Shown here: positions 44,491 through 58,337 of the stretch, piece after piece
How the letters are laid out: the number at the start of each line of letters is the position of its first letter
Position numbering within the stretch: the stretch's first letter is position 1
Assembly (NCBI RefSeq): GCF_002929825.1
Contig: NZ_PJJN01000035.1
Span: 248,001-312,000 of the forward strand
Length of the DNA stretch: 64,000 nt
Direction of reading: 5' to 3'
DNA from: Cryobacterium sp. Y29
GTDB lineage: Bacteria; Actinomycetota; Actinomycetes; Actinomycetales; Microbacteriaceae
Position numbers and translations under genes: made by a program
Notes under the pieces: generated by a model
The model's input: only the letters and a program-made list of their open reading frames with translations
The model's database searches: none
Told to the model about the DNA's origin: nothing

Positions 44491-45684
44491 TCAGAGGCCG
44501 GCGGCGCGGATCAGGTCGTCGACCTTGTCGAGACGCTCCCAGGTGAAGTCGGGAAGCTCCCGGCCGAAGTGGCCATAAGTGGCCGTCTGCGCGTAGATGG
44601 GACGCAACAGGTCGAGCGAGTGGATGATGGCTGCCGGTCGCAGGTCGAACACGGCGCGAATGGCCGCGGTGATCTCCTTGTCGGGCAGCACACCGGTGCC
44701 GAAAGTTTCCACGTACAGGCCAACCGGGGACGCCTTTCCGATCGCATAGGCAACCTGCACCTCGAGGCGCTCAGCCAGGCCGGCAGCCACGGCATTCTTC
44801 GCAACCCAGCGCATGGCATAGGCGGCAGACCGGTCGACCTTGGACGGGTCCTTGCCGCTGAACGCACCGCCGCCGTGACGGCTCGATCCGCCGTAGGTGT
44901 CGATGATGATCTTGCGACCGGTGAGGCCGGCATCGCCCTGCGGGCCACCGATTTCAAAGCGCCCCGTCGGGTTGATCAGGGTTGTGAGCGCAGAAGAATC
45001 GAGATCGATCAGGTCGAGCACCGGACGAATCACGAGCTCTTCCACCTCGAGGCGCAACTGCTCGGTGGAAACCGAGGGCGCGTGCTGGGTTGACACCACG
45101 ACGGTCTCGACGGTGCGCGGAACGATTCCGTCATAGCCGATGGTGACCTGGGTCTTGCCGTCGGGGCGCAGGTAATCGAGTTCGCCGCTCTTGCGCACGA
45201 AGGCGAGGCGTTCGGCCAGGCGGTGGGCGATCCAGATGGGGATCGGCATGAGTTCGGGGGTTTCGCGGGTGGCGTAGCCGAACATGATGCCCTGGTCGCC
45301 GGCGCCCTGGCGGTCGAAGTCGTCGAGGCTGGACTGCTCGCGCGTTTCGAAGGCGTTGTCGACGCCCTGGGCGATGTCGGGCGACTGGCCGCCGATAGAG
45401 ATTTCAACACCGCAGGAGCGGCCGTCGAACCAGACGTCGGAAGAGTCATAGCCGATGTCTGTGATGCACTTGCGTACGATCGAGGGAATCTCGACATACG
45501 CCTCGGTAGAGACCTCGCCCGCCACATGCACGAGCCCCGTCGTGACCAGGGTCTCAACCGCCACCCGGCTGTGCGGATCATCGGTGAGCAGGGCATCGAG
45601 GATACTGTCGGAGATCTGGTCGCAGATCTTGTCGGGGTGACCCTCGGTCACTGATTCCGAGGTGAAGAGGCGAAGATCGCTCAT
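44491..45684 (-). CDS. metK: S-adenosylmethionine synthetase
   Basis: A 397-residue enzyme making SAM from methionine and ATP. It has [20 protein letters not shown] at the start (ATP and Mg2+ site), [12 protein letters not shown], and the phosphate loop [19 protein letters not shown]. Length and ends are normal. About 75 bp separate it from coaBC upstream, with a leader containing an AAAACGTAG repeat. No SAM-riboswitch-like structure was found there. Confidence 0.97.
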   Translation of the reverse strand: MSDLRLFTSESVTEGHPDKICDQISDSILDALLTDDPHSRVAVETLVTTGLVHVAGEVSTEAYVEIPSIVRKCITDIGYDSSDVWFDGRSCGVEISIGGQSPDIAQGVDNAFETREQSSLDDFDRQGAGDQGIMFGYATRETPELMPIPIWIAHRLAERLAFVRKSGELDYLRPDGKTQVTIGYDGIVPRTVETVVVSTQHAPSVSTEQLRLEVEELVIRPVLDLIDLDSSALTTLINPTGRFEIGGPQGDAGLTGRKIIIDTYGGSSRHGGGAFSGKDPSKVDRSAAYAMRWVAKNAVAAGLAERLEVQVAYAIGKASPVGLYVETFGTGVLPDKEITAAIRAVFDLRPAAIIHSLDLLRPIYAQTATYGHFGRELPDFTWERLDKVDDLIRAAGL

Positions 45685-45706
45685 CTGGCCCGTCTCTGTT
45701 TACTGA

Positions 45707-45733
45707 AAAACGTAGTTTTGAATGAAAACGTAG
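45707..45733 (-). repeat. AAAACGTAG direct repeat in the metK leader
   Basis: Two copies of AAAACGTAG on the plus strand (45707-45715 and 45725-45733), 18 bp apart, in the short gap upstream of metK. The spacing is close to two helical turns. A regulatory role is possible but untested. Confidence 0.4.
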
Positions 45734-45758
45734 GAGTTGTCGCCTGTCGCAGCGGACG

Positions 45759-46985
45759 CTAGCCGATCAGGTCAAGTATGCAATTGGCCACCGACACTTT
45801 GCTGCCGGAGGCCTCATTCACTATAACTCCGTCGCGATCGAGCACCGTCACGGTGTTACGTTCCGTGCCGAAACCGACGCTCGGGCCCACCCTGTTCACG
45901 ACCAGGTAGTCACAACCCTTGCGGGAGATTTTGGCGCGACCGAGGGTGAGCAGCCGATCGGCATCCGTTTCCGTCTCGGCGGCGAAGCCGATGATCAGCT
46001 GGCCCCGCCGGCGCGCAGCAGACAGGCTGGCCAGGATGTCGGGATTTTTGACAAGTTCCAGGGTGAGGGTATCCCCCACGTCTTCCTTCTTGATTTTACC
46101 GACCTGCACGGTCTTGGGCCGATAGTCGGCCACCGCGGCGGCCATGATGATGACCTCGGCTGATTCGGCGGCGAGCGTCATAGCCTCGTGCATCTCCAGG
46201 GCGCTGGTGACCCTGACGGTGGTGACGCTGGTGGGAACCGGCACCTCGAGGTTGGCGGCGACCAGGGTGACCTGAGCTCCCCGGGCCAGCGCAGCCTGAG
46301 CGAGTGCGACGCCTTGCTTTCCACTCGACCGATTGCCGAGGAACCGCACCGGATCGAGAGGTTCCCTGGTGCCGCCGGCGCTGATCAGCACCCGGCGACC
46401 GGTCAGATCGTGCACAGCGGATGCCGCGGACTCACCACCGGGCTGCAAGCGGTCGAGCACGGCCAAAGCCATCGCCACGATGGTCTCGGGTTCCTCCATG
46501 CGCCCAGCGCCGGTGTCGGTTCCGGTGAGGCGGCCGACGCCGGGGCCGACGATGGTGACGCCGCGCGACCTCAGTGTGGCGACATTGGCGACCGTGGCCG
46601 CGTTGTTCCACATCTCGGTGTGCATGGCCGGGGCGATCACGAGCGGCGCGGTGCTGGCCAGAATCGTGTTGCCGAGCAGATCGTCGGCGAGGCCAACGGC
46701 GAGTTTGGCAATGCTGTTAGCCGTAGCCGGGGCCACGACGATGAGGTCCGCGCTCTGCCCGATGGCTACGTGGCGCACCTCCGCAACGCCCTCATAGAGG
46801 TCTGTGTACACCGGGTTACGCGAGATCGCTTCAAGGGTCGGCTTGCCAACGAAGCGCAGGGCAGCGGTGGTGGCGACGACGTGCACCGAGTCGCCGTTCA
46901 ACACGAAAGCGCGCACGATGTTGACTGCCTTGTACGCTGCGATGCCGCCGGTGATGCCGACGACGATCGTGCGAGGTGTCTTCAT
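45759..46985 (-). CDS. coaBC: Bifunctional phosphopantothenoylcysteine decarboxylase / phosphopantothenate-cysteine ligase
   Basis: A 408-residue two-domain enzyme for coenzyme A synthesis. The N-terminal flavoprotein CoaC domain (1-185) has VVGITGGIAAYKAVNIVR, the catalytic His in VRHVAIGQSADL, and APAMHTEMWNN. The C-terminal CoaB domain (about 190-408) has VLISAGGTREPLDPVRFLGN, SSGKQGVALA and AAVADYRPK. It follows rpoZ after 24 bp, as in most Actinobacteria. Confidence 0.96.
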   Translation of the reverse strand: MKTPRTIVVGITGGIAAYKAVNIVRAFVLNGDSVHVVATTAALRFVGKPTLEAISRNPVYTDLYEGVAEVRHVAIGQSADLIVVAPATANSIAKLAVGLADDLLGNTILASTAPLVIAPAMHTEMWNNAATVANVATLRSRGVTIVGPGVGRLTGTDTGAGRMEEPETIVAMALAVLDRLQPGGESAASAVHDLTGRRVLISAGGTREPLDPVRFLGNRSSGKQGVALAQAALARGAQVTLVAANLEVPVPTSVTTVRVTSALEMHEAMTLAAESAEVIIMAAAVADYRPKTVQVGKIKKEDVGDTLTLELVKNPDILASLSAARRRGQLIIGFAAETETDADRLLTLGRAKISRKGCDYLVVNRVGPSVGFGTERNTVTVLDRDGVIVNEASGSKVSVANCILDLIG

Positions 46986-47009
46986 CCTGCGCGCTTAGTG
47001 GGTGGTGTT

Positions 47010-47270
47010 CTAGGCCTCGACGATCGGGCGGGAAACGAGCTTGTCGTCGTTGATCTCGCGCAGTGCAACCGACAGCGGCTTGTCCTCGACGGTTGAGTCG
47101 ACGAGCGGTCCGACATTGTCGAACAGGCTGCCTTCGTGGAGGTCGGCGTAGTAGTCGTTGATCTGGCGCGCACGCTTGGACGCAAAAATCACGAGGGCAT
47201 ACTTCGAATCAACCTTGGACAGCAGGTCGTCGATGGGCGGGTCAATGATGCCAGTGGGCTTGTTCGCCAT
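47010..47270 (-). CDS. rpoZ: RNA polymerase omega subunit
   Basis: An 86-residue protein from ATG 47270 ([17 protein letters not shown]), with AGGAGTG at good distance upstream. An extension of the frame to 47345 is rejected. The omega core helices [20 protein letters not shown] and QINDYYADL are clear. The C-terminal part [17 protein letters not shown] is typical of actinobacterial omega. It assists assembly of beta' into RNA polymerase. Position between gmk and coaBC is conserved in many phyla. Confidence 0.95.
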   Translation of the reverse strand: MANKPTGIIDPPIDDLLSKVDSKYALVIFASKRARQINDYYADLHEGSLFDNVGPLVDSTVEDKPLSVALREINDDKLVSRPIVEA

Positions 47271-47385
47271 TGGTGTCACACTCCTAATAGAGCACGGCCG
47301 TGGCCTGTGCGAATCTGTTGTTGAACGAGAACATACGAGGGGCAAGCGCGTCCGAGGACTCGCAAGAATTCATAAGAAGCGGGCG

Positions 47386-48315
47386 CTACGGCATGCTGGA
47401 TGCAGCGCGGATCTCCATCAAGTCTACGACCTCACGAGCGGCGTCGCCGACATCATGGTTGATCACGCGATAATCGAACTCGCCCTGGGCCGCTAATTCC
47501 AGCTTTGCGGTCTCCAGACGGCGGGCCTGTTCTGCCGCGTCTTCGGTGCCGCGACCGATCAAGCGGCGCACCAGTTCCTCCCAGCTCGGTGGCAGTAGGA
47601 ACACGAGGCGGGCCTCCGGCATGGCACGCCGAACGGCGCGGGCGCCCTGCAGATCGATTTCGAGAAGCACGCTGTTGCCTGCAGCGATGGCGTCGTCGAC
47701 CGGTCCGCGAGGGGTGCCGTAGCGGTAAGCGTTGTGCACTGTGGCCCACTCCAGCAATTCGCCGGATTCGATCATTTTATCGAACTCGTCGTCAGAGACA
47801 AAGAAATAGCTCACTCCCTCGACCTCTCCCGGACGCGGCGCTCGGGTCGTCGCTGAAACGGAGAGCAACACGTGCGGGTAGTTCTCGCGAATGTACCCGG
47901 CAACAGTTCCCTTGCCGACAGCAGTCGGGCCAGCAAGAACGATGAGCTTGGAGTCGACCGAGCTATGGCGCAGGGTGGGTCGTTCAGAGAGAAAATCGCG
48001 CAGCCGATCGCGCTGGTGACGGCCGAGCCCACCGAGACGTTTGGACGGTGAAATCTCCAAGCGGTGAATGATGCGCTGCATCTTGGTCACGCCGATGGCC
48101 GGAATACTCACGAGCAGCTCGGTCACTCGCAGCCGACCTTCGGTTCCGATCGGGTTCGCAATCGCTGTGGCGAGTACCTCGAGCGCGGTCCGTTCGCCAG
48201 AGGCAACCTCCGCCTTGACCTGGGCGCGAGCGCGGCGTGCCGCAACAGCGGCCCGCGAGGCAGCCACCCGGTCAACTTCGGGCGGGGTTGGACGATTTTC
48301 AGCCACGAACGGCAC
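47386..48315 (-). CDS. gmk: Fused integration host factor (mIHF)-guanylate kinase
   Basis: A 309-residue fusion. Residues 1-110 resemble the actinobacterial integration host factor: a basic helical N-terminus, then [25 protein letters not shown] and [17 protein letters not shown], which form the DNA-binding H2TH-like helices. Residues 122-309 are guanylate kinase with P-loop [10 protein letters not shown] (129-138), [21 protein letters not shown] and [12 protein letters not shown]. Ordinary guanylate kinases are about 190-205 residues, and in many Actinobacteria mIHF is a separate gene just upstream. Start is GTG 48315; GTG 48306 is also possible. It overlaps pyrF by 17 bp. Confidence 0.93.
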   Translation of the reverse strand: MPFVAENRPTPPEVDRVAASRAAVAARRARAQVKAEVASGERTALEVLATAIANPIGTEGRLRVTELLVSIPAIGVTKMQRIIHRLEISPSKRLGGLGRHQRDRLRDFLSERPTLRHSSVDSKLIVLAGPTAVGKGTVAGYIRENYPHVLLSVSATTRAPRPGEVEGVSYFFVSDDEFDKMIESGELLEWATVHNAYRYGTPRGPVDDAIAAGNSVLLEIDLQGARAVRRAMPEARLVFLLPPSWEELVRRLIGRGTEDAAEQARRLETAKLELAAQGEFDYRVINHDVGDAAREVVDLMEIRAASSMP

Positions 48316-49224
48316 CTACCTCGGCTACTCGGCGCTCAATGGCTTCATCGATTCGGTGGGGTCCGGCCGAGAGCACACTGCGCGATTCACTCACGATAAC
48401 CCCATCGGCGTATCCGCCATATATCGAGATCAGATCCATAATATTCCCACCTTGGTGTCCGAAGCCCGGTGCGAGCACGGGTGTTCGAAATTCGGTCGGC
48501 GCCTGGTGCACGTCAATGCCAAAGAGGGCCAGGTCGACAGTGGCTCCCAGCACGACGCCGATCGACCCGAGACCGGCCACTGCCCGAACGGATGCCGCCA
48601 CTTCGCTGGCCCTGCCGTTACGCGCATTGCGCTCTCCGACATCGACGAGAATGGCGCGAGCGACACTCGAACCGGCGTACCTTCCGTCGGCCACGATTGC
48701 TCGCTGAATGTTTCCGGCCTCGGGGTTGGACGTCGCTGCAAGCAAGAAGACACCCTTGCCGTGTGCGGCCGCAAGACTGAGTGACGAGTCGAGCGAACCG
48801 ACTCCCATGTACGCGGCCAGGGTGAGGGCATCCACTTCGAGCGGGGAACCGGGTGAGAACCAGGCCTCGGCATAGGCCAGGGCGCTCGTGCCGAGGTCGC
48901 CGCGTTTGGCGTCGCCGATCACGAGCAGACCAGCCTGCCGCGCGTCGGCCAGTACCCGCTCGAGCGCGACGAACCCGGCCGAACCGAAACGTTCGTAGAA
49001 AGCGACCTGAGGTTTGACCAGGCCGACCCGACCGGCCGCAGCGGCGACAACCGTGCGGCCGAAGGATTCGGCGCCGGCGGCCGTGTCGGGTAGGTTCCAG
49101 TCGCTCAGCAGCCAGGCATGCGGATCGATGCCCACGCACAGCTGGCCGCGCTCGGCGAACACTCGAGCGAGACGATCACCGAAGGAGAGCACCGATCCGG
49201 TCACGCCCGGTTCAGGCGACGTCG

Positions 49225-49228
<4 letters not shown>
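48299..49228 (-). CDS. pyrF: Orotidine 5'-phosphate decarboxylase, type 2
   Basis: A 309-residue protein of the longer type-2 class found in Actinobacteria. The signature [20 protein letters not shown] contains the catalytic Lys and Asp. [12 protein letters not shown] and [14 protein letters not shown] mark the substrate pocket. It makes UMP, the last step of the de novo pathway, and is translated with carB, whose stop it overlaps by 4 bp. Confidence 0.96.
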
Positions 49229-52511
<3,283 letters not shown>

Positions 52512-52512
<1 letters not shown>

Positions 52513-53810
52513 TATTTGGTTTCTCCTGCAATGCCGCGCTGCGAAGCCAGCACAACGTCTCTGAATCGATCGAACAAGTGGTTGGCGTCGTGCGGGCCGG
52601 AGGCTGCCTCCGGGTGGTACTGCACCGAGAAAGCGTTGATATCGAGGCAGCGGATGCCTTCGACTACCTGGTCGTTGAGGCTGTAGTGGCTGACTTCCAC
52701 GCGGCCGAACCCGGCGCGCGAGTCGTGGACGCCCTCGATGGGCATGTCGACGGCGAATCCATGGTTTTGCGAAGTGATCTCCACTCGTCCGGTGGTCTTG
52801 TCGAGCACGGGCTGGTTGATGCCCCGGTGCCCGAAGGGCAGCTTGTAGGTGCGAAAACCGAGCGCCCGGCCGAGCAGCTGGTTGCCGAAGCAGATACCGA
52901 AGTAGGGAATGCCGGCGCGAAGCACCTCCTGCAGCAGGGTGACGTGGGCGTCGGAGGCGGCCGGGTCACCGGGTCCGTTGGAGAAGAACAGGGCAGAGGG
53001 CTTCAGCGAGAGAACGTGTTCGGCGGTGACCGACTGCGGCAAGACGAGCACCTCGAACCCGCGCTCGGCGAGGTAGGTGAGCGTGCTGGTCTTCACACCG
53101 AGGTCGAGCACCGCGACGGAGCCGATGCGTTCGCCCTGGGCGGGAATCGAGAAGGGTTCGACCGTCGAGACCTCCAGCGAGAGATTGCGACCGCGCATGG
53201 GCGCGCCCGAGAGCACCCGTTCGAGCTGTTCACTGTCGGACAAGCCGAACATGTCGCCCGAGAAGATGCCGCTTTTCATCGCGCCCTTCGAGCGAATGTG
53301 GCGGGTGATCGCACGGGTATCGATGCCGCTGATCCCGACGACGCCCTGGGCTTCGAGGTCATCGTCGAGGGTGCGGGTGGCACGATGATTCGAGGCGATC
53401 CGGGCCGGTTCCCGCACGATGAAGCCGGCGACCCAGATTTTCTTGGACTCCATGTCCTGGTCGTTCATTCCGGTGTTGCCGATGTGCGGGGCAGTCATGA
53501 GTACGATCTGCCCGGCGTAGGACGGGTCGGTCAGGGTTTCCTGATAGCCGGTCATGCCGGTAGCGAAGACGATTTCGCCGAGCGTCTGGCCTTCGCTGCC
53601 GTAGCGGCGGCCCACGAAGCGGCGGCCGTCTTCGAGAACGAGTACGGCCGGGCCCGGCCGGTCGGTCGCCGAGAAAGTGCTACCCGATGCGGGCAATACG
53701 GCGGCAGCGGATGCGACGGCGTCGCTTGGTGCGGCATCCGTTGGTACAGCCTGGATTGCTTCTGCCTGGTTTGGAGCGGTCGAGTCGGGCACGTCAGGCC
53801 TCGCTTTCAT
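52512..53810 (-). CDS. carA: Carbamoyl phosphate synthase small subunit
   Basis: 432 residues from ATG 53810 ([18 protein letters not shown]). The catalytic core starts around residue 53 at [18 protein letters not shown], so there is an unusual 50-residue Ala/Pro/Ser/Thr-rich N-terminal extension; most CarA proteins are 360-395 residues. The GATase domain has [14 protein letters not shown], the nucleophile Cys in [16 protein letters not shown], and the His/Glu pair near [12 protein letters not shown]. It supplies ammonia to CarB. It overlaps the upstream PH-protein gene by 17 bp. A longer frame to 54053 is antisense-like and rejected. Confidence 0.94.
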
Positions 53811-54333
53811 CTTGATGAGCCGTAGCGGCAATGGTTCGGATCGAGTCGACGAGGCGAGCACGATCATTGGGATCGATGATGCGAAAGAAGCTGTCAACGG
53901 CGCGGCGGTCGTCGGGCCCGGCAGTGGCGCCCGGAGCGAGACGCCAGCCCAGGCAGACCAGACCGTCGGTTTCGACCACCCGGTCGATGGCCACCTGGGC
54001 CGCACCAACCGCGTCGATGGCGCTGGCAGCAATGAACACCGGCTGGTTACCATCGAGGTCGAGCGTCACGCCGGCCTCGGTCACGGTGACAGCGGCGCGA
54101 GCCCGAAAGCCCAGCCCGCGAATAGCCAGCCGCTCGAGCGGCGCATCGCGGGGGGTGGTCGCCACATAGTAGGTCGCGGCACCGGCCAGTGCCGCTCCGG
54201 TGTCCTCCGGCATCGGGTAGCCGGCGGCAAGGGCGCCATCTCGTCGACTGCGCTTGCGCCAACTGCGCCACATGAGCACGAGAACGCCGAGCAGAACAAG
54301 GCCTGTGATGATGGCGGGAATGGACCTATCCAT
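53794..54333 (-). CDS. Membrane-anchored bacterial PH-like domain protein
   Basis: A 179-residue protein with one N-terminal membrane helix ([19 protein letters not shown], residues 4-22), a basic stop-transfer stretch, and a C-terminal domain that looks like a bacterial pleckstrin-homology-like fold (strands around [19 protein letters not shown] and [10 protein letters not shown], then a helix). Function is unknown, but it is a regular member of actinobacterial pyr operons between pyrC and carA. It overlaps pyrC by 8 bp and carA by 17 bp. Confidence 0.85.
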   Translation of the reverse strand: MDRSIPAIITGLVLLGVLVLMWRSWRKRSRRDGALAAGYPMPEDTGAALAGAATYYVATTPRDAPLERLAIRGLGFRARAAVTVTEAGVTLDLDGNQPVFIAASAIDAVGAAQVAIDRVVETDGLVCLGWRLAPGATAGPDDRRAVDSFFRIIDPNDRARLVDSIRTIAATAHQDESEA

Positions 54334-55693
54334 GGGTGACTACTCCTCGGGCGTGGCCGGCTATCTCAAGGCTGCTGCGAACCGCGCCGTCGAGCATCGT
54401 GGCATAGCCACGGTGGAACGTCGCTCGCACGTCGCCGGGCAGCGTCATGGACAGGTAGGGCGAGTTCGAGCTGGTACCAGCCAGGTCGGCGCGGCCGAAA
54501 ACTCGGGTCGCTGCCGGGTCGTAGAGCGCCAGCTCGGCCGGCGAACCGACCGCGATCGGGTTGCCCTGACCGGCCAGGCCACCGATACGGGCCGGGGTGC
54601 GCGACAGAACGCGTTCGATGTCGGCCCAGTCGAGCAGCCCGGTGGCGACAACGGCGGCATGCACGACCGAGAGAGCCGATTCCAGCCCCACCATGCCATT
54701 GGCGGCGGCATCCCACTCGCAGTCCTTGCTTTCGGCTGGATGCGGTGCGTGGTCGGTCGCGACGATGTCGATCGTGCCGTCGGCTAGTCCGACGCGCAGC
54801 GCCTCGACGTCTTCGCGGCTGCGCAGCGGCGGATTCACCTTGAACCGGGCATCGTAGCCGCGCACGAGGTCTTCGGTCAGCAGCAGGTGGTGCGGGGTGA
54901 CCTCGGCCGTCACGTTGATGCCGCGAGCCTTGGCCCAGCGGATCACGTCGACCGAACCGGCCGTGGAGACGTGGCAGACGTGCAGGCGGGACCCGACGTG
55001 TTCGGCCAACAGGACATCGCGGGCGATGATCGACTCTTCGGCGACGGCTGGCCAGCCGATGAGACCGAGCTCACCGGAGAGGGCGCCCTCGTTCATCTGG
55101 GCTTTTTCGGTGAGGCGTGGTTCCTGAGAGTGCTGCGCGATGACGCCGTCGAAGGCCTTGACGTACTCGAGGGCACGGCGCATGAGGAGCGGGTCCGAGA
55201 CGCAGAATCCGTCGTCCGAGAACACCCGCACGCGAGCCCTGCTCGATGCCATGGCTCCGAGTTCGGCGAGCTGTTTGCCGGCCAGGCCAACGGTGACGGC
55301 GCCGATCGGCTGAACGTCGACGTAGCCGGCGCTCTCGCCGAGGGCGAGTACTTGCTCGACCACCCCGGCAGTGTCCTGGGCCGGCAGGGTGTTGGCCATG
55401 GCGAACACACTCGTGAACCCACCCCGGGCAGCGGCGCGGCTGCCGCTCAGCACGGTTTCGCTGTGCTCGTAGCCGGGTTCGCGCAGATGGGCGTGCAGGT
55501 CGACCAAGCCGGGCAGCGCGATGAGGCCGTCGGCGTCGAGCACGCGCGCGCCGCTCGGGGACAGGCCGGTCCCGAGCTCGGCGATACGCCCGGCAGCGAG
55601 ACGGATGTCGGTGCGCGTGCCGTCCGGCAAGGTCGCGCCGCGAATGAGCCAGGGTTCGTGCACGTCGTGTTGCTGTAATCCGTCAATCGACAT
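54326..55693 (-). CDS. pyrC: Dihydroorotase
   Basis: 455 residues from ATG 55693 ([19 protein letters not shown]), overlapping pyrB by 11 bp; the longer frame reads through pyrB and is rejected. It is a class I (long) amidohydrolase with metal ligands [34 protein letters not shown] and the terminal Asp in [13 protein letters not shown]. It closes carbamoyl aspartate to dihydroorotate. Usual length for the type encoded with pyrB. Confidence 0.96.
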   Translation of the reverse strand: MSIDGLQQHDVHEPWLIRGATLPDGTRTDIRLAAGRIAELGTGLSPSGARVLDADGLIALPGLVDLHAHLREPGYEHSETVLSGSRAAARGGFTSVFAMANTLPAQDTAGVVEQVLALGESAGYVDVQPIGAVTVGLAGKQLAELGAMASSRARVRVFSDDGFCVSDPLLMRRALEYVKAFDGVIAQHSQEPRLTEKAQMNEGALSGELGLIGWPAVAEESIIARDVLLAEHVGSRLHVCHVSTAGSVDVIRWAKARGINVTAEVTPHHLLLTEDLVRGYDARFKVNPPLRSREDVEALRVGLADGTIDIVATDHAPHPAESKDCEWDAAANGMVGLESALSVVHAAVVATGLLDWADIERVLSRTPARIGGLAGQGNPIAVGSPAELALYDPAATRVFGRADLAGTSSNSPYLSMTLPGDVRATFHRGYATMLDGAVRSSLEIAGHARGVVTHG

Positions 55694-56645
55694 TCTTCGA
55701 TTCCTTCCGATCACCGGATAAGAGCAAATAGAGCGCGGCCATCCGCACGGAGACACCGTTCGTGACCTGTTCCAGTACGGTCGAATTCGCGGAGTCGGCC
55801 GCCGCCGAGGAAATCTCCAGACCACGATTCATCGGGCCGGGATGCATAACAATGCTAGCCGGACCGAGTCGGCCAAATCGCGCGTCGTCGAGTCCCCAGA
55901 CCCGGGAGTACTCGCGGCTGCTCGGAAAAAACGCTGCGTTCATCCGTTCGGTCTGGATGCGCAGCATCATGACCACGTCGGGGCCGGCATCGATCGCATC
56001 ATCGAGGTCAAAGCTGAAGCGAGCCGGCCACAGTGCGGTGTTACTCGGCAACAGGGTGGGCGGGGCGACGAACGTGACCTCCGCGCCGAGGGTGGTGAGC
56101 AGCCAGAGGTTGGAGCGGGCCACCCGGGAGTGCAGTACGTCGCCGACGATGGTGACCGTGACCCCGTCGAGTCCCCGGCTACGGGAGGCCTGGCCGTGGA
56201 TGCGACGGCGGATGGTGAACGCGTCGAGCAGGGCCTGGGTGGGATGCTCGTGGGTGCCGTCGCCGGCGTTGATGATGCCGGCGTCGATCCACCCGCTCGC
56301 AGCGAGCACGGCGGGGGCTCCTGAGGCTGGATGGCGAATGACGACGCCGTCTGCACCGATTGCGGCGAGGGTCTGAGCGGTATCTTTCAAACTTTCACCC
56401 TTCGACACGCTCGATCCCTTGGCGCTGAAGTTGATCACGTCGGCGCTGAGTCGCTTCGCAGCCGCCTCAAAGGAAATGCGGGTGCGGGTGGAGTCCTCGA
56501 AAAAAAGGTTCACCACGGTCTTGCCACGCAGGGTCGGGAGCTTTTTGACCTCGCGCTGTGCGACATCCGCCATGTCTTCGGCAATGTCGAGCAGGTTGAT
56601 GGCCTCGTCGCGGGAGACGTCCTTGGTGGAGAGAAGGTGCCTCAT
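55683..56645 (-). CDS. pyrB: Aspartate carbamoyltransferase catalytic subunit
   Basis: A 320-residue protein. The carbamoyl phosphate site is [21 protein letters not shown]. The second signature is in [12 protein letters not shown], and the aspartate loop lies near [12 protein letters not shown]. It condenses carbamoyl phosphate and aspartate. There is no pyrI regulatory chain. The start overlaps the pyrR stop by 4 bp, consistent with PyrR-controlled co-expression. Confidence 0.97.
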   Translation of the reverse strand: MRHLLSTKDVSRDEAINLLDIAEDMADVAQREVKKLPTLRGKTVVNLFFEDSTRTRISFEAAAKRLSADVINFSAKGSSVSKGESLKDTAQTLAAIGADGVVIRHPASGAPAVLAASGWIDAGIINAGDGTHEHPTQALLDAFTIRRRIHGQASRSRGLDGVTVTIVGDVLHSRVARSNLWLLTTLGAEVTFVAPPTLLPSNTALWPARFSFDLDDAIDAGPDVVMMLRIQTERMNAAFFPSSREYSRVWGLDDARFGRLGPASIVMHPGPMNRGLEISSAAADSANSTVLEQVTNGVSVRMAALYLLLSGDRKESKNVD

Positions 56646-57184
56646 CGGTCACTCCGTCCATCGATCGAGACGGATTCGTCACCGTCGATCTCTTCGAGGT
56701 GCACGTTGATGCGCTCGTCAGCAGCCGTCGGCAGGTTTCGCCCGACGAAGTCGGCGCGAATCGGCAGTTCACGATGGCCGCGATCAACGAGCACGGCCAG
56801 GCGCACGATGTTCGGGCGACCGTGGTCGCCGAGCGCGTCGAGGGCGCTGCGGATGGTGCGCCCCGAGTACAGCACGTCATCGACGAGCACGACGGTAGCA
56901 TCGTCGATGCGACCAGGAACCTCAGTGCGCGACGGCGTGCGGGTACGTCCGTGGGCGAGATCGTCACGATACAGCGTCACGTCGAGCGATCCGACCCGAA
57001 GGGCGGTTGCCGCTGGTTCGATCCGCTGGATGATCTCGGCGATGCGGCGGGCGAGGATCACGCCCCGCGTCGGGATGCCGAGAATGACGAGGTTGTCCGG
57101 CCCCCGATTGGACTCCAGGATCTCGTGGGAAATTCGAGTCAACGCGCGGGTGATGTCAGCTTGGGTGAGCACAATGTGCACCAA
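56642..57184 (-). CDS. pyrR: PyrR bifunctional regulator / uracil phosphoribosyltransferase
   Basis: A 180-residue protein with the PRPP-binding motif [18 protein letters not shown] and the early signature [16 protein letters not shown]. PyrR binds a leader RNA hairpin when UMP is abundant and shuts off the pyr operon; in Actinobacteria it does this mainly by blocking translation. A matching hairpin overlaps its own ribosome-binding region directly upstream (57191-57230). It is the first gene of the pyr operon. Confidence 0.95.
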   Translation of the reverse strand: MVHIVLTQADITRALTRISHEILESNRGPDNLVILGIPTRGVILARRIAEIIQRIEPAATALRVGSLDVTLYRDDLAHGRTRTPSRTEVPGRIDDATVVLVDDVLYSGRTIRSALDALGDHGRPNIVRLAVLVDRGHRELPIRADFVGRNLPTAADERINVHLEEIDGDESVSIDGRSDR

Positions 57185-57190
57185 ATGCCG

Positions 57191-57230
57191 ACCTCCTTCC
57201 CCGTCTCACAGGACGGATCATTAAAGGATG
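57191..57230 (-). promoter_or_regulatory. PyrR-binding leader hairpin upstream of pyrR
   Basis: On the minus strand ATCCTTTAATGA is followed by a hairpin CCGTC-CTGTGA-GACGG and then GGGAAGGAGG close to the pyrR start. The loop-GA and flanking ATCC/GGGAAGG resemble the conserved PyrR element, in which CNGNGAG sits in the loop. The hairpin lies immediately before the Shine-Dalgarno sequence, so protein binding could block ribosome access. Confidence 0.7.
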
Positions 57231-57295
57231 TCTGATTGTCAGTAGCTTACCGTTGGCGCCGTTGTCTGCGCACCACCGGCTTCAGGGGAAGCGAA

Positions 57296-58268
57296 TTACG
57301 AAAAAGCAGCGGCAACGAAAGCCTGAAATTCGGCTCGGTCAAGGTTGCTGCCGGTGTACAGCGCCCCGTCAACGAGCACGGTTGGGGTGCCCTGAATAGA
57401 CGCGACCTCTGCTCCGGCGATCGGCCCGGTCACGGCTGTTTCGGTGTTCTGCTGCGACCAGGTCTGATATTTTCCAGCTGCAACGCAGTCGGCGATGCTG
57501 ACCGCACCGGACGCGAGGTCTACGAGTTGGCTATTACTGAGCCCGGTCGTCTGTTCGAGTGGTTGCTTGGCGAACAACGCTGACAGATAGTCGAGGGTCT
57601 GATCGGAGTTCAGGGTGGCCTGGCAGGTCAGCGCTGCGGATGCGCGGCTGGAGTAGTTCGTGCCCTGAGAGACTCGGTCGAGAAAGGTGAGCGAGTGCAC
57701 CCGGAGGGTGATGACACCGCTTTCCACACCCGCGGCCAACAGTTCTCCGTTGGTCTCCTCGAACTGGGCGCAGAACGGGCACATCAAATCCACGTACTCG
57801 TCGACGATGACGGCGCCGGTACCGAATTCGAGATATCCGCCATCGAAGTTGGCTGCGCCCAGCTGACCGGTCGGCACCGGTGCCGTAGATTCCGTCGGCG
57901 TCGAGGAGGTCAGGCCTGCATTCAGCGCGACGAAGAATGCTCCGGCAGCGGAGGCGAACACGATCAGCAACACAACCAGAAGGGCCGTCACAGCAACGTG
58001 GACGTATCCGATGATGAGACCGGCCAGCGCAAAGCCGCGGCCGAGTTCGCCGCGTGCGCGAATCTGCCCCAGCGCGATGTGCCCCGTGATGATTCCGACG
58101 AGACCAACGAAGAACGAAGAACGACGACGCGAGGGACACAATCGCCAGGGTGTTGGTCTTCGGTACGGTCGCAAACGAAACGACCGGCCCCGGCAGCGGC
58201 AGCGGCGGCGCATATGAGTTGGGCGGCAACGGCTCGTCGCGGAAGCCGTTCGGTCCGACGCTATCCAT
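57296..58268 (-). pseudogene. DUF4190/DsbA-like membrane thioredoxin, frameshifted by a 7-bp duplication
   Basis: Frame one (from ATG 58268) encodes a Pro-rich start, MDSVGPNGFRDEPLPPNSYA, and NTLAIVSLASSFF. Frame two continues FVGLVGIITGHIALGQIRAR, a second membrane helix, and a thioredoxin/DsbA domain with MCPFC, TCQAT and the cis-Pro IQGTPTVLVDG. At the switch (about 58107-58120) the minus strand has TTCTTCG twice in tandem. Removing one copy restores a single 325-codon frame with SSFFVGLVGIITGH, exactly the DUF4190 pattern. The duplication therefore breaks an otherwise intact gene. The second frame alone could only start internally. It may be a recent null allele, a phase-variable site or a sequencing artefact. 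Confidence 0.8.
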
Positions 58269-58337
58269 ATTCGTGTCCTTCAGTGACGTCGAGGCGCGCC
58301 CGGCAACAGCCGAGCCTGCCGGTCGGGCCGTTCGGCA

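Noticed and set aside
45685..45758. SAM riboswitch upstream of metK
   Set aside because: The gap is only 74 bp and shows no SAM-riboswitch stem pattern.
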